NCBI RefSeq assembly: GCF_024323335.1
Contig: NC_066582.1
Span: forward strand, 181,484,782 to 181,548,781
DNA: 64,000 nucleotides
From: Lathyrus oleraceus
Lineage: Eukaryota > Streptophyta > Magnoliopsida > Fabales > Fabaceae
Reading direction: 5' to 3'
The notes under the pieces: model-generated
Told to the model about the DNA's origin: nothing
The model's database searches: none
What the model saw: only the letters and a program-made list of their open reading frames with translations
Translations under genes and position numbers: made by a program
In this document: piece after piece, positions 34,120 through 43,421 of the stretch
Numbering within the stretch: the stretch's first letter is position 1
How the letters are laid out: each line of letters opens with the position of its first letter

Positions 34120-34690
34120 GTCCATCTCTTTGGCCATTGTTCCTATGATATGGAAGGATAGAGTGTAAGACCTCATTGGTCACTCATATCTTCTGTTGCT
34201 TTTGTTCTTGTATGTGAGGATCCATTGTAAGTCCCTGTAATGTGGCATTGGTTTTCCTGTGATCATAATTTGATCCGTTGGTTTGTATGTGAGGTTGCAG
34301 TTATAAGTCCCTGTAAGTTGGCATCTGCTTTCCTGTGATCATAATTTGATCTGTTTGATTTGTATGTGAGGTTGCAATTATAAGTCCCTGTAAGTTGGCA
34401 TTTGCTTTCCTATGATCATATGTTGGATATTGGTGTAAGTCCAGACAGATTGGCATCTGGTATCCAAGTTTCATTTTGTTTTAGGAGATTAGTGTAAGAC
34501 CATTGAGTGGCCTCTGATATCCATTTCTGTTTTAGGAGACTGGTGTAAATCCATCTATTGGTATCCGGTATCCGCCTTCTATTTTCTTTGTTAGGAGATT
34601 AGTGTAAGACCATTGAGTGGCCTCTGATATCCCGTTCTGTTTTAGGAGATTGGTATAAGACCAGTGATTGGCATCCGGTATCCGCTTTTT
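34120..34690 (+). repeat. Short tandem repeats in LTR B
   Basis: Two repeat types follow each other. TATGTGAGGTTGCANTTATAAG with TCCCTGTAAGTTGGCAT recurs with ~80 bp spacing (34210-34420). GGAGATTAGTGTAAGACCAT with TGGCCTCTGATATCC recurs with ~60 bp spacing (34430-34690), alternating with TGGNATCCGGTATCCGC. The same array is at 47750-48320, and in inverted form in F at about 60940-61340. Confidence 0.8.
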
Positions 34691-35291
34691 GGATTTCATC
34701 TTTGTTTGTTTGTTATTATCCATTGCTCATTCCAAAGGACACACTTGAATCATCTTCTATATGATTTCAAGAAGTGAACCTTCTAAGAAGTTTTACAATC
34801 CACCTTCATCCATTCATCCTCATTATGTCCTAAATCTTTTCACACTTTACTTTTCAAACTTGACATAAGTGTTGTGCAAACTTCTTCATGTTTTTCTAAC
34901 TAAAAACCTGGACCCAAGTCCTTGACTTTTTTTAAACTCCATTTCATAATACTTCTTTGAATTAATCTTAATCATACTTTGACTTCATTTTCATAATCAC
35001 AATCAATTAACTTCACTCATTCACTTGTTTTGGCTTTGTCCATTGTTAATCTTTTCATGCATTAGCCATAGGTTTCAATTATCTTTGTGGTTGATGTAAA
35101 TCTTGCCTATCCTTAGTGAGTCGACAGTAAGACTTCCGTACTGAAAACAGGGCTAACCCCTCTAGTACGTCGAAGCTATCCTCGCATGGTGGATGTTGTT
35201 TTTGGTCGAGTGTTCTCCCATTGATAATGAAAAGCCTCAGTGCTATTGTTTAAAACTGAATCCACCAACTTTTGGAAATCTTTTAGCCGAA

Positions 35292-35507
35292 CTACGGCGT
35301 TTTGATCCTTACCTTTGATGGAAGGTACGTAGGCAGCGGGTTCATCCGTTCAAACCCAATAAAAATTGTACATTCTTTTCTCATCATCCCAATCATGTTT
35401 GCACAATACTTATGTCATAACAAATAACAATTTAGTACAACAAGTGTGAAAAGGGCTCCCTAGGAGTACCTAGGACGTGATGGGTGCCTAACACCTTCCC
35501 ATTGCGT
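35292..35507 (+). other. LTR hairpin module of element B, 5' LTR
   Basis: Hairpin 0 at 35292-35332: CTACG/CGTAG with inner TACCTT-tgatgg-AAGGTA. Hairpin 1 at 35459-35474: CCTAGG-AGTA-CCTAGG, perfect. Hairpin 2 at 35475-35507: ACGTGATGGG with CCCATTGCGT, ten pairs including two G-U, loop TGCCTAACACCTT. Confidence 0.72.
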
Positions 35508-35700
35508 AATTTACCCCTTACCCAGAATCTCTGATCTTTTTATTAGTTTTCTACGTGTAAAACTTCTTAGGCTTTTGTTCGCTTTTTAGCCAGTCCTTTG
35601 GATAAATAAAAGTGCGGTGGCGACTCGAAATTTCATTGTATCTCTTGCTTATGATTTAATCGATAGATCATATAGCGACGAATACACCGCTACAGAAAAG

Positions 35701-35718
35701 TGGCGACTCTGCTGGGGA
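35701..35718 (+). promoter_or_regulatory. Primer-binding site of element B
   Basis: TGGCGACTCTGCTGGGGA lies six bases after the LTR end. This matches the site known for Ogre elements, where an arginine tRNA primes minus-strand synthesis. Confidence 0.9.
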
Positions 35719-36880
35719 TATCAATAACAGAATCCTTGGTGGTATTGCCTACTTTTCACCCTTGTTGTGATATATTGTTATCTTTTATTTGACATATTTT
35801 TGTACAATTTGGGATCACTGTATTGATTGTAATGTGTGAATTGCTTGATATACAATTGCTGTTTGCTTTGGTGATCTGTGAGATGAATTCTATACCCGAA
35901 CTCGAGTGCACTCTAGGATAGGAGAATGGCATAGTCTTGTTGACTGGTGTGGAGTATTCCTTAGCCAGTTGACTTGCGAGCCCATTCACTTGGTGGAGGT
36001 CATGTTGAACTAATAATGTCACACAAGTTATTTGTGGTTAGGCATTATTCTTTCAATCATGTTCCGCAGAAGCCAAGGACCTTAGTTTACCAAACCCATC
36101 TTGGCCTATTTTTAGGACCGTAGTGCGGAGGTCGTTCAGATGTCAGTTCTGATGCGATTGTTACGCGATACTACACTCATAAGAGTTTCTCTTGAGAATA
36201 TTGGAATACGAGTATTCGTTCCTCCGAAAATATTCGAAAGATGGAACGATGATTATGGGAACCTCTGATAGAACATGTCTGGCAGGTTTAAACCCTAGTA
36301 CACTCCCTTTGGGTGGTTCTTAACCGAGACTCCATGCTCGTGACTCTCAACAAATCCGTGATTCGTGGTTGAGTCGTTCAAACATTGTTAATATCAATGG
36401 ATCCCGGATCAGGTGTAAAACCTAAAATCCACCAAAGCGGCTGGTTGATATTAAGAATGTCTGAACCGGTTCATGTACCGTTAATATCAATGGAACTTGG
36501 GTGTCGATAAGGTGAAAACCTAAATCCACCAAAATGGATGATTGATATTAGGGATACATAGAGCTTTCCCACGACCTTTGTTTGGCGTGCTTTGCTTGAT
36601 CCCTGAGTGTGTTTGTTGCATTCATACATTCATACATTCATCCGCATCCATGTCATCAGAAAAAAAAGAAAATTTTCAAAGAACTCAAAGGAGTTTATTT
36701 GCAAAAAATTTCAAAACATGGAAAAACCGAAAAAAAAATTCACCTGATATATCTGATGAGATATTCTCAGATACGATCAAAATGCTTAAACATTTCAAAG
36801 TTTGCAAATAAAACCCTCGGGTTCCTTTGATATAAAAACAAGCATATGCATAAACACTTCATGCATCATTTGCATAAGCA
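35719..36880 (+). mobile_element. Untranslated leader of element B
   Basis: Non-coding between the PBS and the gag remnant. It contains two copies (about 36388-36455 and 36479-36548) of a unit with AATATCAATGGA, GGTGNAAAACCTAAA, ATCCACCAAA and TTGATATTA. The same unit, about 85% alike, is found in LTR D at about 3148-3215. Confidence 0.7.
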
Positions 36881-36886
36881 GGTGTT

Positions 36887-37105
36887 TTGTTCCGGTCTCC
36901 CGTCCTGTGGTCTGACCCTGCGATCTTCATTTATTTTGAAGACGCACTTTGCCGGTATTATACCAGAGCCGATTCTGCCAGATTGATGGATCATCCTGAG
37001 CAAAGGAATTGTGAACTCAGAGAGATGTTTGCCAGACTATGTGCTTTTGATGGATTTATTCCTTTTGATGGATTTATTCCTGTTGATGGATTTATTCCTA
37101 GATAA
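36887..37105 (+). pseudogene. gag N-terminal remnant of element B
   Basis: The open frame contains YYTRADSARLMDHPEQRNCE followed by LREMFARL, the coiled-coil-like start typical of Ogre-group gag. It then runs into three 18 bp repeats (DGFIPF, DGFIPV, DGFIPR at 37047-37101) and stops. Only about 70 residues remain of a protein normally several hundred long. The rest of gag, including any zinc knuckle, has been deleted. Not functional. Confidence 0.65.
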
Positions 37106-37322
37106 CCGATCCCGGGCTGGCATTGGCTATGGTTCTGGGGCATGCAATGAGCAAGGTTTGTTCGCAAGTGGAGGATTCATCCATGACGATCAACCCGAAG
37201 AAGAAGTTGCTGCTATCTGGGAAGAGGATGCAGAGGACCTGAACAATTTCATCATTCCTGGTGGTGTCTGCCACAATTGGGTCGCTGTGGATGTTCCTAC
37301 GGTCATTCATAAGTCAAAGTAA
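37099..37322 (+). pseudogene. Pre-intron ORF C-terminal remnant of element B
   Basis: Reading on from the 18 bp repeats in another frame: GIGYGSGACNEQGLFASGGF, IHDDQPEEEVAAIWEEDAED, then CHNWVAVDVPTVIHKSK and a stop at 37320. This acidic segment ending in NWVAVDVP and IHxSK resembles the segment upstream of the intron in Ogre-type elements, between the protease and reverse-transcriptase regions. The join to the gag scrap shows that the intervening gag and protease sequence was deleted. Confidence 0.65.
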
Positions 37323-37571
37323 TTGTTCACTTTGTTTAAAACCCTTCTCCCATGCCAAAAGGAGAAGTGATGACATTGTTGGCAGCATTTAATACAATGA
37401 TGTTTTCATTCAATTAATGCATTGTCAAACATTTGTTTTTCCTTTTGTTTTCACTTTTTGCTTTTGCATGAAATCAGTGATCACAAAAAACCATGAAAAA
37501 CATAAAAGCAGTCTTTTCATCTGCATAAATGATTTGCTTGTTTAAATTCAAAAGCTTTTCATTATCCAGAA
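37323..37571 (+). other. Putative Ogre-type intron in element B
   Basis: Between the stop at 37320 and the next pol-like frame is a T-rich, non-coding 250 bp stretch ending TTTTCATTATCCAG, a good acceptor. Ogre elements are known to carry an intron between the ORFs that flank the protease/RT border; this is the matching place. The donor was not pinpointed. Confidence 0.5.
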
Positions 37572-37740
37572 TCATTATGCAGGGATTTCTAAACCCATTG
37601 AACATAATGATCTAACGCCATCTCCTAATCTTGAAGTCCTTGTATCTGAGGCAGAGGAAGATGAGGTTGAAGGGGATTCCTGACGAGATTACCCGCTTTC
37701 TTGAGCACAAAAGAAGCTCATTCAGCTGTATCACGAGAAT
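37572..37740 (+). pseudogene. Post-intron pol ORF N-terminal remnant of element B
   Basis: After the acceptor the sequence reads EHNDLTPSPNLEVLVSEAEE then DEVEG, and in a shifted frame IPDEITRFLEHKRSS. This resembles the short acidic segment ahead of the reverse transcriptase in Ogre pol. It carries a frameshift and is followed directly by an A tract (37775-37819), where the whole RT, RNase H and most of integrase are missing. Confidence 0.6.
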
Positions 37741-37774
37741 CAGCAAAACAGTTAAACTGGGGTATTGCAAATAT

Positions 37775-37819
37775 AAAAAAAAAAAAAAAAAGAAAAAAAA
37801 AAAAAAAAAAAAAAAAAAA
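37775..37819 (+). repeat. 45 bp A tract at the deletion joint in element B
   Basis: A run of A broken only by one G (37792), followed by A/G-rich sequence to about 37900. It lies between the RT-proximal remnant and the integrase C-terminal remnant. Confidence 0.9.
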
Positions 37820-37916
37820 GAAAGAGGGTGAAAAAATAAGAAAAATCAAAAACCAGGAAAAATTTCTCAAATTTTTTCCAAAGAAAAAAGAAAAATTATA
37901 CCCTCAAAGTCCCTAG

Positions 37917-38255
37917 TTGACTGATGCTGAATGGATTCAGAGTCGTTATGACCAGTTGAATTTAATTGAAGAGAAGCGATTAACTGCCATGTGCCATGGT
38001 CAGTTATATCAGCAGAGAATGAAGAAAGCATTCGACAAGAAGGTCAAGCCTCGTGTGTTCCGAGAGGGTGACCTTGTGCTCAAGAAAGTTTTGTCTTTCG
38101 CGCCCGATTCCAGGGGCAAGTGGACTCCAAACTACGAGGGTCCATATGTTGTTAAGAGAGCCTTTTCAGGCGGTGCTTTAATGCTTACAACAATGGATGG
38201 GGAGGATTTCACTCGTCCTGTGAATTCAGATGCAGTTAAGAGGTACTTTGCCTAG
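37917..38255 (+). pseudogene. Integrase C-terminal remnant of element B
   Basis: 112 residues open to the natural stop. They contain EWIQSRYDQLNLIEEKRLTA, YQQRMKKAFDKKVKPR, FREGDLVLKK and GKWTPNYEGPYVVKRAF, then PVNSDAVKRYFA. The GPY motif and the final residues match the C-terminal domain of Ty3/gypsy integrase, which binds DNA and helps select target sites. The catalytic zinc-finger and DDE core are absent. The frame is intact by chance or recent origin; it has no start context of its own and is not expected to be expressed as an enzyme. Confidence in family is high. Confidence 0.88.
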
Positions 38256-41040
38256 AAAAAAAAAGTATATGCAAATGAAAAAAACAGAATTGCTCGCTAA
38301 GTTGAAAACCCGAAAGGGCGGCTTAGGCAAAAATGAGCGTCTCGGTGGAGAACCCGCAAGGGTAATTCAGGCAAAAATTAGAGACTTGAAAAAAAGAATA
38401 TTTGCATCCCGCTAGATTGAGTACCTCACCCTGGGGCAATCTAGGCAAAAATTAGGGATTTGGCAAGTAATTGCATCCTGACAAGACTTTCTGGTTTATC
38501 AGCCGTCATTTCGTCAGAAGATTCTCGATTCGTCGTCAACTGAAGCTTCGGATACATCGAGATTCAAATTGGTAGAGAAAGGATCATTATGTTCAATGTA
38601 GCCCTCTTCCAATATATATCACTGATTTCAAAATTGTACAGATCTATGGAGTCTTGCCATTCGCAGGCTACCATTCCATCAAATCAATTTGAGCTTTTTA
38701 TCCAATTATTTGCACTCTTATTTGTTTCAATTCAACAAATGTTTTGCATGTTTTAAATTGATAAAATGTCATTGTTTTAAACAAATCAAATTTTTCAAAA
38801 TTTTTGTTTTAAACGAAGTGAACATTCACAAGATTGAAAGGATACTCAAGAATATCTCAGTGCTCTCCCGAGGGTGGCATGATTTCCAACAGGTAAGACA
38901 TTTGTTCATATTCCTGGTTTGGTGGTATCTTCTTTCTTCAGATCTTTGTTGAGGTTGTTCCTCAGACAAAGGTGTTGTTGGGGTTGTTCCCCAGTATAGA
39001 CGCAAGCAGAGTGTTGTTGAAGACTTCATTTTCTCCAGCAACAGTTTTCCCTAGCATGGGTGTTTCTTATAGAAGTTTCGGCGGTTGATGGTTTGTCATC
39101 TTGGTGCCCCGTCACTTTCTCCAGTGAGTCGCTCGCCCCAGACTTTATTTGTCTCCTCAGCACAGTCATGAGTATAGCTGTTGATTGATATTCCCCTCGG
39201 AGTCGCGAGCAGAGTTGTTGTCACTCTTCCCAGTGCAGTTGCCAGCGGAATCGTCTGTTTCCTCAGCATGATCGCTTTCTTTTTGAAGACTCGGTAAGTC
39301 AGTGGTTTGATACCCAGTACTTTACCTTTTCCCCGGCGAAGTCGTCTGCGGAATTGTTGCTATCTCTCCATCAGAGTTTTTCTCTTCAGCAGAGCAGGAT
39401 TTATTTTCCTATCTCAGTGAGTGTTCGGGTTGATATCCCAGTGTGTTCAACCATCTTTTCCTCAGCATAGTCTGCAGAATGTTTGCTGTGGCAGTTTTGC
39501 CTGTTGAATACTCCTTCAATCCCCAGTATGGTTGGATGATGGCTTTGGCCTCCAGTGAGTGGATTAATTTCCTGACTGTTGGTGATCCCCAGTAGAGTGA
39601 CTTATATCGCAGAATCTACTTGTTGTGATCAGTTTGCTGTGTATTCTCCCCAAGTGGAGTGGTTTGTTGCAGAATCTACTTGTTTGATCTGTCCTCCCTC
39701 AGTGGTTTGTTCCCCAAGAGAGTAGCTGACAGTTTTCCCCAGTAGAATTGCTTATGCAGTAAGATTCTATTCGGATGATATCATTCTCCCTTAGTGGGTT
39801 GTTCCCCAGCGGAGTTATGTGGAGTTGCTTCTACAGCAGTTCGTGCTTGTGCAACGCACTTTTTGTTTCTCAGTTGACACTGGGATCCCCTGCTTATATC
39901 TTTGGGACTTCTCTTGTTCCCCTACAGATTCGTCTTGGTGGCTGCTTTGCCCGTTGTGACTTTCTGTACCCTGATGGGGTTGTTTCCTGATATCTATGAC
40001 CCTCTGCTTCTTCAGCAGTACCCGCAGATCTTTGCTCTTCAGCATGTGGATCTCCGCAGATTGGCTCTCCAGCTGGTTTTTCCCCTGGAAGTATAATACC
40101 GGACGTTTGGTTCCTGAACCTGTTTGTGTTAGCATTGTCTGTTTTGTCAGCATTCATCAAACATAAATCACGCATGTTCATGCATATTCATAAACATTCA
40201 GATATTCATGTTGCAGTTCTTGCCATGTATCCTTTGTTTGTCGTGTCTCTTGCTATGGTGATATAGATCTCTTTACAGATCTCCCCAAGCAGATGTCGGG
40301 TGTTTAAAATCTCTCTATATAGAGTCAACCCCATAAGCAGAAAATGTTGTCTTTCCTTCTGCAGTTCCCCACTGAGATATATCCTCGTGGATGACGGTTT
40401 CTTCCGTTTCCTCCCAACACATATATTGGGATGGATTTTCCTATTTGAGTTACATCCTCATTAGGACGTGTCTTGATTCAGTCTGTCTTTTCGGATTATT
40501 CCCGAATTGGCTATTTGTCACATGTCTTGTGCTTCCCAGTGGGTTGTTCCCCAAGCGGAATGTTTCGGGCCTCTACCTACGAACCGGTAGTTATAAGTCC
40601 TATATTTCCTGGCTTTCTTGACAGAATTTGTGGTTATACACCCTTTATTCTCCAGCCAGAGTTTTTTTGGTTTTCTACCTCATACCGGTAGTTGTAAATC
40701 CTATTTTTCTGCTCTTCAGCAGTTTGTGGTTTGTTATAAACCCTATCTTGGTTTCCCGTGCGGATTTGTGATTTGTTTTATCCCCCACGCGGAGTTGTTG
40801 GTCTTCTACCCCGTATTCGGTAGATGTAAACCTTAATTTTGTGGTTATCTTCATCTAGTCTTTGATGTTGATTTTCCTTTGCTTGTATAAGTTGCTCAGA
40901 TCAGCACTTATATCCTCAGCAAATCTTTTGTGGATAATTGCCGTATGCTAGCAATTTTATCCCCAGTGGGTCCTTTCACCGTTTGCTAGTGATTTGTTCC
41001 CCGGATCATTGGTTGTATACCAATGCATCCCCAGCTAGTC
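38256..41040 (+). mobile_element. 3' untranslated region of element B, proximal part
   Basis: Non-coding. It starts with short units such as AAACCCGAAAGGGCGGCTTA followed by GGCAAAAATGAG (38300-38460), then a long T-rich region studded with variants of TTCCCCAGTNGAGT and CTCAGCA (39000-40900). These look like degenerate short repeats. No gene was seen. Confidence 0.75.
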
Positions 41041-41044
41041 CCTG

Positions 41045-41770
41045 TGGATAATTGCCGGATGCTTGCAATTTATCCTCAGCAGATCGCCTTTCATTTACCC
41101 TTTTGTTGGTAATGTCTGTTGCTCCCTTTTGATTGGTCATCATTATATACCTAGTTTGGTATCCCGATGCCTTTCTTTTCGGTTGATTTATCCTTTATTA
41201 ACCCAGTAACCGGTTGTGGATAATCTTCCATGCGAGTATATTATTCACGGTCTGCCGGTAATGAATAATATATCTCATGCACTCTTCAGTCGAAGCCTTT
41301 TGCGTTTCCCCGGTCGAGTAAGATTCGTTATTTCCCTTTTGTGGAGTCGAATATTCTTGTTGTTGGATAATTGCCGGATGCTTGCAATTTATCCTCAGCA
41401 GATTGCCTTTCATTTACCCTTTTGTCGGTAATGTCTGTTGCTCCTTTTGATTGGTTATCATTATATACCTAGTTTGGTATCCCGATGCCTTTCTTTTCGG
41501 TTGATTTATCCTTTATTAACCCAGTAACCGGTTGTGGATAATCTTCCATGCGAGTATATTATTCACGGTCTGCCGGTAATGAATAATATATCTCATGCAC
41601 TCCTCAGTCGAAGCCTTTCGTGTTCCCTGGTCGAGTAATATTCGTTATTTCCCTTTGTGGAGTCGAATATTCTTGTTGTTGGATAATTGCCGGATGCTTG
41701 CAATTTATCCCTTTGAGTTGTCTTTCGTTTACCCGGATGCTTGGTATCGATTGTCTCTCTCTTGTGGTTA
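41045..41770 (+). repeat. ~319 bp tandem repeat in element B 3' region
   Basis: TGGATAATTGCCGGATGC recurs at 41045, 41364 and 41680. The first two units are nearly identical over the whole period, including CAGTAACCGGTTGTGGATAA and CACGGTCTGCCGGTAATG; the third is partial. Confidence 0.88.
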
Positions 41771-41772
41771 GT

Positions 41773-42468
41773 CACCTATTATATACCCAGTAACCGGTAT
41801 CTCTGGTGTCTTTTCCTTTCGAGTATATTATTCACGGTCTGCCGGTAATGAATAATATATCTCATGCGCTCTTTAGTTGGAATCCTTTGTTGATTTTCCC
41901 CAACTGAGCAAGATTCGTATTCTTTGTAGAATCGAATAGCCATCCTTTAACCAGTTTGTGTTTTGGATGATGAGTGTTTTGGAAGTGAAATCCAATTCAC
42001 GTTTTCGGTAGATCACCTATTATATGCCCAGTAACCGGTATCTCTGGTGTTTCTTACCATGCGAGTTCCTTATCCACGGTCTGCCGGTAATGGATATTGT
42101 ATCTCATGCACTCTTTGGGTTTGTGTCCCCAGTTGAGTAAGATTCGTTTTCCCGCTGTGGATTCGAATGCCCATCCTGTAAGTCGATTTGCTTTTTCAAG
42201 CCCTCCTTTCGGATGATGAGTGTTTTGGAAGTGAAATCCAATTCACGCTTCGGTAGATCACCTATTATATACCCAGTAACCGGTATCTCTGGTGTTTCTT
42301 GCCATGCGAGTGTATTATTCACGGTCTGCCGGTAATGAATAATATGTCTCATGCGCTCTTTGGTCGGAATCCTTTGTTGATCTTCCCCAGTCGAGTAAGA
42401 TTCGCATTCCTTGTGGAATCGAATGTCCATCCTTTAAACAAGTCTGCTGTTCTAGCTTTCTTCAGGGT
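41773..42468 (+). repeat. ~243 bp tandem repeat in element B 3' region
   Basis: CACCTATTATATNCCCAGTA recurs at 41773, 42014 and 42259, each followed by ACCGGTATCTCTGGTG, the CACGGTCTGCCGGTAATG motif shared with the 319 bp repeat, and a GATGAGTGTTTTGGAA block that becomes the next array. Confidence 0.85.
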
Positions 42469-42935
42469 GATGAGTGTTTTGGAACACACACCAATTCACG
42501 TTTTTTATCCATCCTTTAACCAGTTTGTGTTTAGGGTGATGAGTGTTTTGGAACACACACCAATTCACGTTCTTTTTATCCATCCTTTAACCAGTTTGCG
42601 TTTTGGATGATGAGTGTTTTGGAACACACACCAATTCACGTTTTTTTGTCCATCCTTAAACAAGTCTGCTGTTCTAGCTTTCTTCAGGGTGATGAGTGTT
42701 TTGGAACACACACCAATTCACGTTTTTTTGTCCATCCTTAAACAAGTCTGCTGTTCTAGCTTTCTTCAGGGTGATGAGTGTTTTGGAACACACACCAATT
42801 CACGTTTTTTTTGTCCATCCTTTAAACAAGTTTGCTTTCGCTCTCTTCAGGATGATGAGTGTTTTGGAACACACACCAATTCACGTCTTTGGTCGGTCAC
42901 CTATTACATACCTACAACCCGGTATCCTTGGTGTT
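42469..42935 (+). repeat. 69-82 bp tandem repeat in element B 3' region
   Basis: GATGAGTGTTTTGGAACACA followed by CACCAATTCACG begins units at 42469, 42538, 42609, 42691, 42773 and 42854. The 82 bp units include CAAGTCTGCTGTTCTAGC. Long open frames here arise from the repeat and are not genes. Confidence 0.9.
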
Positions 42936-43408
42936 CCTTTCTGAGTTTGTTTCCCTTATACCGGTAACATCTCATTTCTTTGTTGCTTCCTCAGTGAAGT
43001 TTTCTGTTGCTTCTCCCCCAGGAGTCAGCTTGTATCTCTCCAATGGATTTATTTTCCTTTGGAAGTTTCTTTTCCCCAGTGTGAGTCCTTCACTCTCCAG
43101 TGAGGTCTCCAGTCTGTTTTCTGTATTTCCTAATCAGAGTCGTGTCTTGTTCACGTTGTGTCAGTTTTGTTTATTCCCAACTAGAGTCTTGTTAGAGTCT
43201 CTGGTCCTGGTGAGTGTATTACTCCGATGGATCGTCTTTTCTTCTGTGTGAATCATATTCCCCACAGAACTTGTGTCTTTTGCATGCATACATTTGCATC
43301 ATGAGGTCTCTTAGGGACCAAAATTTGTCTCATTACTGTTATTTAAGCCCATTCTACCGCGTCGAGATGAAGATTTCTAAACTTCACTTCTCCGGCTAGC
43401 ATGACCTT

Positions 43409-43421
43409 AAATAGGGGCATC
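43409..43421 (+). promoter_or_regulatory. Polypurine tract of element B
   Basis: AAATAGGGGCATC lies directly before the 3' LTR. The same AAATAGGGGCA precedes the 3' LTR of element A. Confidence 0.8.

Larger units (their letters stand above)
29796..35694 (+). mobile_element. 5' LTR of element B (5899 bp)
   Basis: It starts TGTAAGACCCCAATTTTGG and ends CACCGCTACA. It contains a TATA box at 31087, long leader sequence, ~60 bp repeats at 34120-34690, the hairpin module (35292-35507), AATAAA at 35605 and TGGCGACTC at 35618. Short ORFs that recur in the 3' LTR are not protein genes: their frames carry no domain and exist only because the LTR is duplicated. Confidence 0.95.

Noticed and set aside
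42614..42967. 117-residue open frame with repeated NTHQFTFF/EHTPIHVF segments
   Set aside because: It is the translation of the 82 bp tandem repeat; the same peptides appear in several frames, as expected from a repeat, not a gene.
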